Assembly: GCF_002931055.1 (NCBI RefSeq)
Contig: NZ_PSXX01000006.1
Location: 62,001-126,000 of the forward strand
DNA length: 64,000 bases
Origin: Pseudoclavibacter sp. AY1H1
GTDB lineage: Bacteria; Actinomycetota; Actinomycetes; Actinomycetales; Microbacteriaceae
Direction of reading: 5' to 3'
The translations under genes and the position numbers were made by a program. Of this stretch, positions 1 through 12,047 are shown in pieces. The first letter of the stretch is position 1. Every line of letters starts with the position of its first letter. The notes beneath the pieces are model-generated. The model had not been told where the DNA came from and searched no databases. It saw only the letters and a program-made list of their open reading frames with translations.

Positions 1-2553
1 AGACGCTTCCTCGAGGGCGGAGTCGGCGGCGGTGACGTCCGTCTCACCGTCCTCACCTTCCTCGTCTTCCTTCTCGAGTTCGCGGTCGGCGTTCTGCGCG
101 ATCGCGATCACGTAGTCGCTGCTGTCGAGCCTCGCGAACGTCACGCCCATGGAGTCGCGTCCCGTCACCGAGACCTCGGCGACGTTGGAGCGAACGACCT
201 TGCCGGAGCCGAGGATGACCAGGACCTCTTCGTTGTCGTGGACGAGCAGCGCGCCGGCGAGGCCGCCGCGCTCCTCGTTCAGCTTCGCGACCTTGATGCC
301 GAGTCCGCCGCGCTTCTGGATGCGGTACTGCGACACCGAGGTTCGCTTCGCGTAGCCGCCCTCCGTGACGATGAACACGTAGGCATCGTCGCTCGAGGTG
401 ACCGCGGCCGTCAGCAGGTAGTCGCCGTCGCGGAACGACATTCCCTTGACGCCGGAGGTCGACCGGCCCATGGGCCGAAGCGCCTCGTCGTTCGCCTCGA
501 AGCGAAGCGACATTCCGAGGTGCGAGACGCAGAACACGTGGTCCGACTCGTCGGCGAGCATGGCGGAGACCAGCTCGTCCCCTTCGCGAAGGTTGACCGC
601 GATGATGCCAGCCTGACGGTTCGTGTCGTACTCCGTGAGGGCCGTCTTCTTGACGAGCCCCTCACGCGTCGCGAGGACGAGATACTGCGCCTGGCGGTAG
701 TCGCTGATGTCGAGGATCTGCGCGACCTTCTCATCAGGCTGGAGCGGCAGGAGGTTCGCGATGTGCTGCCCCTTCGCGTCCCGTCCCGCCTCCATGAGCT
801 CGTACGCCTTCGCCCGGTACACGCGGCCCAGGTTGGTGAAGAAGAGCAGCCAGTGGTGTGTCGTCGTCACGAAGAACTGCTCGACGACGTCATCCGCTCG
901 GAGCTGCGCGCCCTTGATGCCCTTGCCGCCGCGGTGCTGCGAGCGGTAGTTGTCGCTGCGCGTGCGCTTGATGTAGCCGCCGCGGGTCACGGTGACGACC
1001 ATCTCCTCCTCGGGGATCAGGTCCTCGTCGGTCATGTCGCCGCCAGAGCCACGGAGGATCTCGGTGCGACGATCGTCGCCGAACTTGTCGACGACCTCCT
1101 GCAGCTCTTCGCCGATGATGGTGCGCTGGCGCACTGGGTCGGCGAGGATCGCCTTGTACTCGGCGATCATGGCCTCGAGGCGGGCCGCGTCTTCCATGAT
1201 CTTCTGGCGCTCGAGCGCCGCGAGGCGGCGGAGCTGGAGGTTCAGGATGGCGCTTGCCTGCAGCTCGTCCACGTCGAGCAGCTCCATGAGGCCGGTACGC
1301 GCCTCTTCGACGGTCGGCGACCGGCGGATGAGCGCGATGACCTCGTCGAGCATGTCGAGGGCCTTGAGGTAGCCGCGGAGGATGTGAACCTCGTCCTCGG
1401 CCTTCTTGAGGCGGAACTTCGTGCGACGCACGATGACTTCCACCTGGTGCTGCACCCAGGCGGTGATGAAGCCGTCGATGGCGAGCGTGCGCGGAACCCC
1501 ATCGACGATCGCGAGCATGTTCGCGCCGAAGTTCTCCTGCAGCTGCGTGTGCTTGTAGAGGTTGTTCAGCACGACCTTGGCGACGGCGTCGCGCTTGAGC
1601 ACGATGACGAGGCGCTGTCCCGTGCGGCCGGAGGACTCGTCGCGGATGTCGGCGATGCCGGAGAGTCGCTGATCCTTGACCAGCTCGGCGACCTTGAGCG
1701 CGAGGTTGTCCGGGTTGACCTGGTACGGAAGCTCGGTGATGACCAGGCACGTGCGTCCGTGGATCTCCTCGATCGCGACGACCGCGCGCATCGTGATGGA
1801 GCCGCGACCGGTGCGGTACGCCTCCTGGATGCCCTTGGTGCCGAGGATCTGCGCACCGGTCGGGAAGTCTGGACCGTGAACGCGCTCCATGAGCGCATCC
1901 ATGAGCTCCTCACGAGAGGCGTCCGGGTGTTCGAGGTGCCAGAGCGCGCCTGCTGCGACCTCACGGAGGTTGTGCGGCGGGATGTTCGTGGCCATTCCGA
2001 CGGCGATGCCGACGGAGCCGTTGACAAGGAGGTTCGGGAAGCGAGCGGGCAGCACGGCAGGCTCACGCGTGCGGCCGTCGTAGTTGTCCTGGAAGTCGAC
2101 GGTGTCCTCGTCGATGTCCCTGACCATCTCGAGCGCAAGCGGCGCCATCTTCGTCTCGGTGTAGCGGGGGGCGGCGGCGCCGTCGTTGCCGGCGGAGCCG
2201 AAGTTCCCCTGGCCGAGCGCAAGCGGGTAGCGAAGGGACCACGGCTGCACGAGGCGGACCAGCGCGTCGTAGATCGCCGAGTCACCGTGCGGGTGGAACT
2301 GCCCCATGACGTCGCCGACGACGCGGGCGCACTTCGAGAACGCCTTGTCCGGGCGGTACCCGCCGTCGTACATCGCGTAGATGACGCGACGGTGCACGGG
2401 CTTGAGCCCATCCCGGACCTCGGGCAGTGCTCGTCCGACGATGACGCTCATCGCGTAGTCGAGGTACGAGCGCTGCATCTCGAGCTGCAGGTCGACCTGT
2501 CCGATGCGGTCGCCGCCGTCGGCGTTGGTGGTTGTGACGCGTTCTTCAGCCAT
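1..2553 (-). CDS. gyrA: DNA gyrase subunit A (3' end truncated by window edge)
   Basis: This is the breakage-reunion subunit of DNA gyrase, which introduces negative supercoils together with GyrB. Reading the minus strand from the ATG at 2553 gives 851 codons without a stop, so the C-terminus lies beyond the window. The start reads [19 protein letters not shown]. The catalytic tyrosine sits in APRYTE (Tyr131). The quinolone-determining segment reads [14 protein letters not shown], with Ser92 and Asp96, the residues of the susceptible type. The C-terminal beta-pinwheel repeats follow, and the last visible part is an acidic Glu/Asp-rich stretch typical of actinobacterial GyrA tails. It begins 17 nt after the gyrB stop and has no strong ribosome binding site, so translation is probably coupled to gyrB. 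Confidence 0.97.
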   Translation of the reverse strand, partial: MAEERVTTTNADGGDRIGQVDLQLEMQRSYLDYAMSVIVGRALPEVRDGLKPVHRRVIYAMYDGGYRPDKAFSKCARVVGDVMGQFHPHGDSAIYDALVRLVQPWSLRYPLALGQGNFGSAGNDGAAAPRYTETKMAPLALEMVRDIDEDTVDFQDNYDGRTREPAVLPARFPNLLVNGSVGIAVGMATNIPPHNLREVAAGALWHLEHPDASREELMDALMERVHGPDFPTGAQILGTKGIQEAYRTGRGSITMRAVVAIEEIHGRTCLVITELPYQVNPDNLALKVAELVKDQRLSGIADIRDESSGRTGQRLVIVLKRDAVAKVVLNNLYKHTQLQENFGANMLAIVDGVPRTLAIDGFITAWVQHQVEVIVRRTKFRLKKAEDEVHILRGYLKALDMLDEVIALIRRSPTVEEARTGLMELLDVDELQASAILNLQLRRLAALERQKIMEDAARLEAMIAEYKAILADPVRQRTIIGEELQEVVDKFGDDRRTEILRGSGGDMTDEDLIPEEEMVVTVTRGGYIKRTRSDNYRSQHRGGKGIKGAQLRADDVVEQFFVTTTHHWLLFFTNLGRVYRAKAYELMEAGRDAKGQHIANLLPLQPDEKVAQILDISDYRQAQYLVLATREGLVKKTALTEYDTNRQAGIIAVNLREGDELVSAMLADESDHVFCVSHLGMSLRFEANDEALRPMGRSTSGVKGMSFRDGDYLLTAAVTSSDDAYVFIVTEGGYAKRTSVSQYRIQKRGGLGIKVAKLNEERGGLAGALLVHDNEEVLVILGSGKVVRSNVAEVSVTGRDSMGVTFARLDSSDYVIAIAQNADRELEKEDEEGEDGETDVTAADSALEEAS

Positions 2554-2570
2554 AGAGGTGCCTGTGTGCC

Positions 2571-4880
<2,310 letters not shown>

Positions 4881-4958
4881 CTACCAAGGAACCCGGCCCG
4901 AAGCCCGAAGAAGGCGCGTCAAGCGACGAAAACAATGGCCAGGACCGTAAATGCCTCG

Positions 4959-5447
4959 TCAACCGTAGGTATCGCGTGGGCCACGCCCTGGAACCGATCT
5001 GGGACCGCGTTTCCACGAGGGGGCACCCGGGTTCAGAAAGCGGATGCGCTCGACCTTCGCCTCGGCGTACCTCTCGATGAGGTTCGTGAGCAGCAGCGTC
5101 TGCATGCCGCGGAGCTGCGTCGCCCAGGCTGTCGAGTCGCACTGGACGAGCAGCACGCCGTCCTCGATGTGCAGGGGCGTCGAATGCGCGGCCGTCTCCT
5201 TGCCGACGATCTCGGGCCACGCATCCATCAGCTCCGCCTGCTTGATGGGGCCGTTCCAGCCGAACTGCCTGGTGAGCGCCGCGAGAGCGGAACCAGCAGC
5301 GACGGGGTCCCGGCCGAAGCCGAAAGGCTCGGACAGGTCGGTGCCCTGCTCGTCCTTCGCCTTGGCGGCCAGTCGCCTGCGCAAGGAGGTCGTCTTCCCG
5401 CCGAAGACCTCCTTGAAGCGCGCGTAGACTTCCGCGCCCTCACTCAT
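4959..5447 (-). CDS. DUF721 / DciA-like protein
   Basis: A 162-residue DUF721 protein. DciA, the founding functional member, is the ancestral loader of the replicative helicase DnaB in bacteria that lack DnaC or DnaI. The start MSEGAEVYARFK was chosen because its ATG overlaps the recF stop in ATGAGTGA, an 8-nt overlap typical of coupled genes. The family core AWPEIVGKETAAHSTPLHIEDGVL followed by a helix-rich C-terminal half is recognisable. Its place between recF and gyrB is the usual actinobacterial arrangement. The function is inferred from the family; the helicase it would load, dnaB, is also in this window at 39.4 kb. Confidence 0.88.
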   Translation of the reverse strand: MSEGAEVYARFKEVFGGKTTSLRRRLAAKAKDEQGTDLSEPFGFGRDPVAAGSALAALTRQFGWNGPIKQAELMDAWPEIVGKETAAHSTPLHIEDGVLLVQCDSTAWATQLRGMQTLLLTNLIERYAEAKVERIRFLNPGAPSWKRGPRSVPGRGPRDTYG

Positions 5448-6621
5448 CGGCTTGGCCCGTCTGTATCGTTCCAGCGCTGATGCGGATGACCTGCGACCGC
5501 AGCCCCGCTGGCACATCTTCGAGGACCGCCGCGGTGATCAGGACCTGCTCGAAGTCGCCGATCGCCTCTGCAAGGCGCGATCGGCGCGAAGCATCGAGCT
5601 CGGCGAAGACGTCGTCGAGGATCAGGACGGGATCCCCAGCCCGCGACTCGCTCCGCACCAGCTCGGCAGCGGCGAGCTTGAGCGCCAGGGCGAACGACCA
5701 GGACTCCCCGTGGCTCGCCGTGACGCGGGCCGGCAGGCCGTTCAACCAGAAGACGGCGTCGTCGCGGTGCGGGCCCACGAGGCTCACTCCGCGCTCGAGC
5801 TCCCGCGGACGCATGGCAGCGAGCTGTGCTGTGAACCGCTCGCGGATCTCAGACGTCGTGACCTCGCCACCCTCGACCTCGGCCCCCTCGCCATCCGCGT
5901 CGCCCATCACGGAGGCTGCGTGCCCGAATGCCGACACCCGCATGGAGAGCGTCGGACGGTGGTCGGCGCCGACAAGACGCTGATACGAACCGGCGAGGTG
6001 AGGCAGGAGCCGGTCGCAGAGCAGCAGCCGCTCCGCGATGATCTGCGAGCCGAGCTCGAGCATTCGCTCATCCCACACGTCGAGCGTCGCGATCATCGCG
6101 TCGGACGATCGCGGCCCGCGCATGGAGCGGAGCAGGGAGTTCCGCTGCCGAAGCACACGCTCGTAGTCGGCGATGACACCGCCAAGTCTGGGCGAGTGGG
6201 TCACGAGCAGGGAGTCCAGGAACCGACGCCGCGCCCCGGGCTCGCCGCGAACGAGCGTCAGATCCTCCGGTGCGAACAGCACACTGGCAAAGTACCTGGC
6301 CAGGTCCCGAGACCGGACGTTCTGTCCGCCGACCCGCGCCTTGTTCGCACCCGAGCTCGCGATCTGCACGTCGAGGTGCAGCGAGCGCGTCTCGTGGGCC
6401 AGCTCCATCTTGACGACGGCGAACTCCTGGCCGAAGCGCACCAGCGCCTGGTCGCTCGAGACTCGGTGCGAACCGAGCGTGGCCAGGTATCCGATCGCCT
6501 CGACGAGGTTGGTCTTTCCCTGGCCGTTGGAGCCGACGAACAGGTGAGCGCCGGGTCCAAGCGAGAGGTCGGCCGACTCGTAGTTCCTGAAGTCGTGCAG
6601 CTGCAGACGGGTGACGTGCAC
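5440..6621 (-). CDS. recF: DNA replication and repair protein RecF
   Basis: An SMC-like ABC ATPase of 393 residues that acts with RecO and RecR in loading RecA at single-strand gaps. The Walker A motif GSNGQGKT is at residues 30-37, and the Walker B/D-loop region PVLILDDVFAELD is near residue 335. An ABC-signature-like SHGESWS segment precedes it. The start codon is GTG, three bases after the dnaN stop codon, and no separate ribosome binding site is evident, so translation is probably coupled to dnaN. Length and order (dnaN-recF-DUF721) match the family norm. Confidence 0.96.
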   Translation of the reverse strand: MHVTRLQLHDFRNYESADLSLGPGAHLFVGSNGQGKTNLVEAIGYLATLGSHRVSSDQALVRFGQEFAVVKMELAHETRSLHLDVQIASSGANKARVGGQNVRSRDLARYFASVLFAPEDLTLVRGEPGARRRFLDSLLVTHSPRLGGVIADYERVLRQRNSLLRSMRGPRSSDAMIATLDVWDERMLELGSQIIAERLLLCDRLLPHLAGSYQRLVGADHRPTLSMRVSAFGHAASVMGDADGEGAEVEGGEVTTSEIRERFTAQLAAMRPRELERGVSLVGPHRDDAVFWLNGLPARVTASHGESWSFALALKLAAAELVRSESRAGDPVLILDDVFAELDASRRSRLAEAIGDFEQVLITAAVLEDVPAGLRSQVIRISAGTIQTGQADE

Positions 6622-6624
6622 CGG

Positions 6625-7764
6625 TTACCGCATGAGCAGATTCGGCTGCAGCAGGTAGCGGTAGTTCGTCGACTCGCCTTCATCGCGCGAGGTCTGGCTC
6701 GTGAGCAGCACTGGTCCGGGCTTGTTGGGGTTCTCGGAGTTCGTGAACGCGATGCGAACGAACGGCGAGTGGATGGCCCCGACGCCGTCGAGCAGGAACT
6801 GCGGCTTGAGCGAGACGACCATGTCGTTCCCCTGGAGCACCGCGTCGAGGTTCTCGCTCGCCTGCGCCTGCTCGCTGCCGAGCGCTTCCAGGTGGAGTCC
6901 CTCGGTCGTGAACGTGAAGCGCAAGGCCGCCTCGCGCTCGAGGACGAGCTGCACGCGACGAACCGCGTCGACGATGTCGCTCACCGTGAGCACCGCGTAG
7001 TGCGGCGTCTCAGCAGGGAACAGACGCTCGACGGCCGGGAAGTTGCCCTTGATGAGCAGCGAGGTGACGGTCTTGTTGCCGGCAGAGAAGGCGATCAGCT
7101 CGCGGATGTCGTCCTTGACGAGGGTGATGGTGATCTCACCTGAGCTGCCGAGCGACTTGCCGACCTCGGCGAGCGTCTTCGCCGGCACGAGCGCCGTCTC
7201 GGTCTCCGTGAGCGAGCTCTGCCATTCGATCGTGCGAACGGCGACGCGGTAGCGGTCGGTTGCGACGAGGCTCATGGAGTCTGCCTGCAGGGAGAGGTTG
7301 ACGCCCGTGATGACGGGGGCGACATCTTCACGGGAAGCGGCGACGGCGACCTGGGAGATGGCTTCCGAGAAGACGTCGCCGGCGATGGAGCCGCTGGCAC
7401 CCTCGACGACGGGAAGGCTCGGGAACTCCTCGATCGGCATCGTCGGGAGGTGGAACGAAGCGCTTCCACAGCGAATGACAACGCCGGAGTCGTCACGGCT
7501 CAGCTCGACGGGGGCCTGCGGGAGGCGGTTCGCGATGTCTGCGAGAAGACGACCCTGTACGAGGACCGCGCCGGGTTCCTGCACATCAGCGTCGATGCTG
7601 GTGCGGCTTGAGACCTCGTAGTCGAACGACGAGAGCGTGACGCCTGCCTCGCCGACCTCGACGACGACACCGCTGAGGATGGGGAGGGTCGGGCGCTGAG
7701 GCAGAAGCTTGACGACAAACGACACCGCATCGCTGAAGACGTCACGGTTGACAACAAACTTCAC
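6625..7764 (-). CDS. dnaN: DNA polymerase III beta sliding clamp
   Basis: The processivity clamp of replicative DNA polymerase, 379 residues, acting as a ring-shaped dimer. The chosen start is GTG at 7764 (VKFVVNRDVFSDAVSF, the conserved N-terminus). It is preceded by GAGAGGAA at a suitable distance; a longer reading frame upstream would run into oriC and is not credible. The three repeated clamp folds and the characteristic C-terminal YRYLLQPNLLMR are present. It lies immediately downstream of oriC and is followed by recF after 3 nt. Confidence 0.97.
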   Translation of the reverse strand: MKFVVNRDVFSDAVSFVVKLLPQRPTLPILSGVVVEVGEAGVTLSSFDYEVSSRTSIDADVQEPGAVLVQGRLLADIANRLPQAPVELSRDDSGVVIRCGSASFHLPTMPIEEFPSLPVVEGASGSIAGDVFSEAISQVAVAASREDVAPVITGVNLSLQADSMSLVATDRYRVAVRTIEWQSSLTETETALVPAKTLAEVGKSLGSSGEITITLVKDDIRELIAFSAGNKTVTSLLIKGNFPAVERLFPAETPHYAVLTVSDIVDAVRRVQLVLEREAALRFTFTTEGLHLEALGSEQAQASENLDAVLQGNDMVVSLKPQFLLDGVGAIHSPFVRIAFTNSENPNKPGPVLLTSQTSRDEGESTNYRYLLQPNLLMR

Positions 7765-8243
7765 TAGGCGTTCCTCTCGTTGGAATGCCCCAATGGTAGC
7801 CGCCTCGATTCGGTGTGTTGTGACCGATCGCCCGTGCATCCTGTGATGCACGCAGCAGCATGCCCGAGGCGTCGCGCACGCGAAAATACCAGCCCGCCGA
7901 CGTCCAGCCGACCACCGTCCATCGATGTCATCGACTCTCCCAATATCTATAGATTTCTTGTCATCATCGTATTAACAGCTGTGCACACTGTGGATAACTC
8001 CGAACTCACCAGCAGCCCCACGGGAACTACAAGAATGTAAGTTGTGGTCGAGCGGTGGACGCCCTGTGCACGCTGACGAGCACTGGGGTGCACAACTTCG
8101 TGGACTCCACAGCGTCGAGGGCGTTTTCCACAGTCCGTGCTCGCGTGTCGATTCCACAGTCCACAAGTTATCCACAGGCGAAAACGGCAAGAAAAACTCC
8201 ACATCCGAGCACGTGGCGTCGTGATGTGGAGCAGATGGGTCGC
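7765..8243. other. oriC: oriC, chromosomal replication origin
   Basis: A 479-bp intergenic region between dnaA and dnaN, the standard place of actinobacterial oriC. Two perfect DnaA boxes are visible: TGTGGATAA at 7989-7997 and TTATCCACA at 8168-8176, in opposite orientation. One-mismatch boxes are TTTTCCACA at 8124-8132 and GATTCCACA at 8150-8158, with further ACTCCACA-like copies nearby. The stretch 7941-7980 is about 70 percent A+T in an otherwise GC-rich genome and is the likely unwinding element. The region must also carry the dnaN promoter, which could not be placed with confidence. Confidence 0.9.
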
Positions 8244-9710
8244 TCAGGAGCGGCCGTTGCCGTTCTGGCGGATGCGCGCGGTGAGCTCGGTGACCTGGTT
8301 GTAGACGTCTCGCCGCTCGGTCATGAGCTTCGTGATCTTGCGGTGGGCGTACATGACCGTGGTGTGGTCCCGTCCGCCGAACAGCTGCCCGATCTTCGGG
8401 AGCGAGAGGTTCGTCATCTCCCTGCAGATGTACATGGCGATCTGCCTGCTCGTTGCGATCGCCTGAGAGCGGGACGAGCCGTAGAGGTCATCGACGGTCA
8501 GCTGGAAGTACGCGGCAGTGCGGTTGATGATGTCGACCGGAGACACGATGCCCGTGTCCTGGTCGGAGACCAGATCCTTCAGGACGGTCGAGACGAGCGC
8601 AAGATCGACCTTCTCACCGTTGAGGTTCGCATACGCGGTGACTCTGATGAGCGTGCCCTCGAGCTCACGGATGCTGGAGGACACCCGTGCAGCGATGAAC
8701 TCGAGCGCATCGTCGGGAATCAGGAGGTTGTCGACCTGCGACTTCTTCCTCAGGATGGCGATTCGCGTCTCGAGGTCAGGCGACTGCACGTCGGTGATGA
8801 GGCCCCACTCGAAGCGCGACCGCATCCGGTCCTCGAAGCCCGTCAGCTGCTTCGGTGGTAGGTCACTCGTGATCACGACCTGCTTGTTGTGCTCGTGCAG
8901 GGTGTTGAACGTGTGGAAGAAGGCCTCCTGCGTCGAGTCCTTGCCCTGGAGGAACTGGATGTCGTCGATGAGGAGGATGTCGTTGTCGCGGTAGCGCGCC
9001 TGGAACGACTGCGTCCTGTTGTTGGCGATCGAGTTGATGAAGTCGTTCGTGAACTCTTCGCTCGAGACGTACCTGACCTGGATGCCCGGATATATCGACT
9101 CGGCGTAGTTGCCGATGGCGTGGAGCATGTGGGTCTTGCCCAGCCCGGAGCCGCCGTAGACGAAGAGGGGGTTGTACGAGCGAGCCGGTGCTTCCGCTAC
9201 TGCGACCGCGGCAGCATGCGCGAATCGGTTCGACCCTCCGATGATGTAGTTGTCGAAGGTGTAGCGAGGGTTGAGGCGCGACTCCGGGTCTGGCTGTGTG
9301 CGCGCTCCCTGATCCGACGAGGAATGGAGGCCGACCGCCTCCGACTCGACCACGGTGACGGAGCTCGTCGGCGCGGGAGCGGAGCGTGGTGGTGCCACCT
9401 CGATGTAGTCGTGCGAGTCCAGGGGCTCGCTCGCCGATGCTCGAGGCGCAGCATCCGGGTTGACGAGCACCGCGAAGGTCTTGATCTCGGACTCGTCGAG
9501 CTCAGCGATCGCGGCGAGCATCGGCACCCGCGCGCGCGTCTCGATCATCGTGCGAGTCATGTCGTTCGGGACTTCGAGGAGCAGGGCGCCGCTCATGACG
9601 CCCTTCGCCTCGACGAGGCCGAGGAACCCCAGAAGGGAAGCGGGGACGCGGTCGTCTTCACGCAGTGTGGAGAGCAGCGTCTGCCACGTCTCCGAAACGG
9701 GGTCGGTCAC
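8244..9710 (-). CDS. dnaA: Chromosomal replication initiator protein DnaA
   Basis: The AAA+ initiator that binds DnaA boxes and melts oriC; 488 residues. The start is GTG at 9710 (VTDPVSETWQTLLSTL), supported by GGGGGGAG upstream; an earlier in-frame ATG would add 14 unlikely residues. Domain I covers residues 1-90, followed by a variable acidic and proline-rich domain II to about 145. The AAA+ core has Walker A GGSGLGKTH (186-194) and Walker B LLIDDIQF (246-253). The C-terminal DNA-binding domain carries the signature GGRDHTTVMYAHRKI. DnaA boxes lie on both sides of the gene, in oriC and in the upstream region, which suggests autoregulation. Confidence 0.98.
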   Translation of the reverse strand: MTDPVSETWQTLLSTLREDDRVPASLLGFLGLVEAKGVMSGALLLEVPNDMTRTMIETRARVPMLAAIAELDESEIKTFAVLVNPDAAPRASASEPLDSHDYIEVAPPRSAPAPTSSVTVVESEAVGLHSSSDQGARTQPDPESRLNPRYTFDNYIIGGSNRFAHAAAVAVAEAPARSYNPLFVYGGSGLGKTHMLHAIGNYAESIYPGIQVRYVSSEEFTNDFINSIANNRTQSFQARYRDNDILLIDDIQFLQGKDSTQEAFFHTFNTLHEHNKQVVITSDLPPKQLTGFEDRMRSRFEWGLITDVQSPDLETRIAILRKKSQVDNLLIPDDALEFIAARVSSSIRELEGTLIRVTAYANLNGEKVDLALVSTVLKDLVSDQDTGIVSPVDIINRTAAYFQLTVDDLYGSSRSQAIATSRQIAMYICREMTNLSLPKIGQLFGGRDHTTVMYAHRKITKLMTERRDVYNQVTELTARIRQNGNGRS

Positions 9711-10132
9711 CGAAGCACTCCCCCCGTCCCTCTGTACTTCCCAGCTCCGCATCTCTGTGGGCCGGCGTTTCTTCTTGGCTGCGCACTCGCAGCATGGTCA
9801 ACGCACCGGCCGTGTGGCACTGGTGCGCAAGTCATTGTGATCTACCCGGTGAGATATCCACAACTTCTGTGGACAAACGGGCGTCTGCCTGTGCATAACT
9901 CGCAGAGGTAGGGGTCCAGCCTACGCCGGATCAGGGCGTGCGCCAATCGCTTTCGCTGGATCCGGCATGTCGCCGCTCCTCGGCACGAGCTCGTGAGCAT
10001 AATGCGGGGCTTCTGGCGGCAGTTGACTGCCAGGCGCAGGTCACGTAGGTTAAGGCAGTTGTGCCCTTCGGTAGGGCACTTGTGAAAATCCGTACGGCGT
10101 CCGCCGATCGGGTCGTATCTTCCGGAGTTCTC
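9711..10132. promoter_or_regulatory. Divergent dnaA / rpmH control region with DnaA boxes
   Basis: This 422-bp gene-free region drives dnaA leftwards and rpmH rightwards. It holds DnaA-box-like 9-mers ATATCCACA (9854-9862) and TGTGGACAA (9868-9876, the reverse of TTGTCCACA), about 145-165 bp upstream of the dnaA start. This suggests autorepression by DnaA. No convincing dnaA promoter hexamers were found. Confidence 0.6.
10023..10051 (+). promoter_or_regulatory. rpmH promoter (TTGACT-N17-TAGGTT)
   Basis: A good housekeeping-type promoter: TTGACT at 10023-10028, a 17-nt spacer and TAGGTT at 10046-10051. Transcription should start near 10058. The RNA would then begin with a perfect 7-bp hairpin, GTGCCCT/AGGGCAC (10061-10079), ahead of rpmH. 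The promoter call is by motif only. Confidence 0.55.
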
Positions 10133-10270
10133 ATGTCGAAGCGTACTTTCCAGCCAAACAACCGCCGTCGCGCGAAGACCCACGGCTTCCGCCTGCGTAT
10201 GCGCACCCGTGCGGGTCGCGCCATCCTCTCGGCTCGTCGCCGCAAGGGACGCACCGAGCTTTCCGCGTAG
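10133..10270 (+). CDS. rpmH: 50S ribosomal protein bL34
   Basis: A 45-residue, strongly basic ribosomal protein of the large subunit. The sequence [20 protein letters not shown] is the family hallmark, and the C-terminal [11 protein letters not shown] is equally typical. The ATG at 10133 matches the universal start; longer readings upstream are not conserved in character. It is transcribed away from dnaA and is the first gene of the rpmH-rnpA-yidD-yidC-khpB-rsmG series. It has its own recognisable promoter about 80 bp upstream. Confidence 0.98.
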   Translation: MSKRTFQPNNRRRAKTHGFRLRMRTRAGRAILSARRRKGRTELSA

Positions 10271-10274
10271 CTTC

Positions 10275-10667
10275 TTGCTTCCCTACGCGAACCGCGTCAC
10301 GAAGGGCGATGACTACCAAGCCATCGTTCGACGCGGCGTTCGCGTGGGTGCTCGGGGAATCACGGTCAGCGTGCGCGAGCGCGACACCAACGACACACCT
10401 ACTCGCTTCGGCTTCATTGTCTCGAAGCGGGTAGGTGTGGCCGTTGTGCGCAATCGCATCCGTCGTCGACTCAAAGCCGTCTCCAGGGAGCTTCTCCCTG
10501 AAGTGGGGTCGGGCTTCGACATCGTCTACCGCGTGCACCCCGAAGCAGCTGCGCTCGGCTTCGAGGAGCTGCGGGAGCGTGCACGGTTCGGATCCTTACG
10601 AGGAGTGCGTCGTATCGCCGCCAGCGGCGACGAGAGTGCACCGAGAACCGTGAGCTCGAGCACCTGA
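10275..10667 (+). CDS. rnpA: Ribonuclease P protein component
   Basis: The protein subunit of RNase P, which assists the catalytic RNA in trimming tRNA 5' ends; 130 residues and basic. The start is TTG at 10275, giving LLPYANRVTKGDDY, which matches the conserved N-terminus of the family. It lies 4 nt after the rpmH stop, so the two are probably coupled. The RNR motif region reads VVRNRIRRRLKAV near residues 63-75. The 3' end overlaps the yidD start by one base (TGATG). The start choice is moderately certain because the ribosome binding site is weak. Confidence 0.93.
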   Translation: MLPYANRVTKGDDYQAIVRRGVRVGARGITVSVRERDTNDTPTRFGFIVSKRVGVAVVRNRIRRRLKAVSRELLPEVGSGFDIVYRVHPEAAALGFEELRERARFGSLRGVRRIAASGDESAPRTVSSST

Positions 10668-10966
10668 TGGGCGGCTCACTCCGCGCGGTCGCGCTGTTTC
10701 CCCGCAACGTCGTCATCGCTGTGCTCAACGGCTACCGGCTGTTGATCTCTCCGCTCTACGGAGATGTCTGCCGGTATCACCCCAGCTGCTCCGCGTACTC
10801 TTTAAGAGCCGTGCAGGTTCATGGCGTCCTCCGGGGCGGCTTCCTCACCGGGCGACGACTCGTTCGTTGCCACCCCTGGGCTGCCGGAGGCATTGACGAC
10901 GTGCCAGAGCCTGAACACAGAACCACCACCACTACTGCCCACGGATTCGTAGTCCAGGGCAGCTAG
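10667..10966 (+). CDS. yidD: Membrane protein insertion efficiency factor YidD
   Basis: A 99-residue member of the YidD (DUF37) family, a small membrane-associated protein that helps YidC-dependent insertion. The core GYRLLISPLYGDVCRYHPSC is clear, with Cys residues and the CHPW segment (RRLVRCHPWAAGGIDDVP) typical of the family. Its ATG overlaps the rnpA stop, and yidC follows 31 nt later. The C-terminal Thr-rich end is not conserved. Confidence 0.93.
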   Translation: MGGSLRAVALFPRNVVIAVLNGYRLLISPLYGDVCRYHPSCSAYSLRAVQVHGVLRGGFLTGRRLVRCHPWAAGGIDDVPEPEHRTTTTTAHGFVVQGS

Positions 10967-10997
10967 CGGCATCTAAGAGAAAGACGTCACCACACTC

Positions 10998-12008
10998 ATG
11001 GATATCCTCGGAACCATCCTGTGGCCGATCAAATGGGTCATCGAGCTCATCTTGGTCGGATTCCACTCGCTGTGGACGACGCTCGGTCTCGATGGCACAG
11101 ACGGCTGGACCTGGATCCTGGCGATCCTCGGCCTCGTGCTCGTCGTCCGCTCCGCCATGATTCCCCTCATGGTGAAGCAGGTGAAGTCCCAGCGAGCCAT
11201 GATGGATGTCGCTCCTGAGATCAAGAAGATCCAGGACAAGTACAAGGGCAAGCGCGACCAGTTCTCCATGGAGGCGATGCGCCGCGAGACCATGGCGGTC
11301 TACCAGCGCACCGGCTCGAACCCCATGGCTGGCTGCTGGCCGCTCCTCGTGCAGATGCCGATCTTCTTCGGCCTGTTCTCTGTGCTCAACGGCGCGCAGC
11401 ACAACACGGTGGGTGTCGGCCTCCTCAACCAGGAGCTCGCCACATCCTTCTCGCAGGCAGACATCTGGGGCGCACCGCTGAGTGCGACGTTCCTCAACAA
11501 CGACGGCAACGTCGGAGTGCAGATCCTCGCCGGCGTCATGGTCGTCGTGATGACGGTCTCCCAGTTCATCACCCAGAAGCAGATCACCTCGAAGAACGTG
11601 TCGCAGGCGACCAAGGAGTCGCCGATGTACCGCCAGCAGCAGATGCTGCTGTACATCCTGCCGCTCACGTTCCTGGTATCCGGTGTCATGTTCCCGCTCG
11701 GTGTCATGACGTACTGGCTCATCTCGAACTTCTGGACGATGGGGCAGCAGTACATCATCATCCGCAACATGCCGACGCCCGGCTCTGAAGCCGCGAAGGC
11801 TCGCGAGGACCGGCTCAAGGCTCGGGGCAAGTGGGTCGAGCCTGAGCGCAAGGACGCCAAGGGCAACGTCATCATCGAGGCACCCGTCCAGCAGCCGGTG
11901 CAGCGAACGCAGCCCGTGTCGAAGAACAGGGCCAAGAAGAAGGCCTCCGGCGGCAAGCCGAGCGGTGGCACCTCGTCGGGCAAGAGCAGCCCACCTGCCA
12001 AGAAGTAG
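10998..12008 (+). CDS. yidC: Membrane protein insertase YidC
   Basis: An Oxa1/YidC/Alb3 family insertase of 336 residues, placing proteins in the cytoplasmic membrane with or without SecYEG. Hydrophobic segments lie near residues 8-30, 39-58, 112-133, 170-195 and 215-250. The family region SNPMAGCWPLLVQMPIFFGLFSV is present, with the basic cytoplasmic loop EIKKIQDKYKGKRDQ. The C-terminal tail from about residue 270 is highly basic (KNRAKKKASGGK), a feature that helps ribosome contact in other family members. The ATG start follows a short leader after yidD. Confidence 0.96.
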   Translation: MDILGTILWPIKWVIELILVGFHSLWTTLGLDGTDGWTWILAILGLVLVVRSAMIPLMVKQVKSQRAMMDVAPEIKKIQDKYKGKRDQFSMEAMRRETMAVYQRTGSNPMAGCWPLLVQMPIFFGLFSVLNGAQHNTVGVGLLNQELATSFSQADIWGAPLSATFLNNDGNVGVQILAGVMVVVMTVSQFITQKQITSKNVSQATKESPMYRQQQMLLYILPLTFLVSGVMFPLGVMTYWLISNFWTMGQQYIIIRNMPTPGSEAAKAREDRLKARGKWVEPERKDAKGNVIIEAPVQQPVQRTQPVSKNRAKKKASGGKPSGGTSSGKSSPPAKK

Positions 12009-12047
12009 CTCCCCAACTCTCGCTGCCACACTGTTTAAGGAACCCGC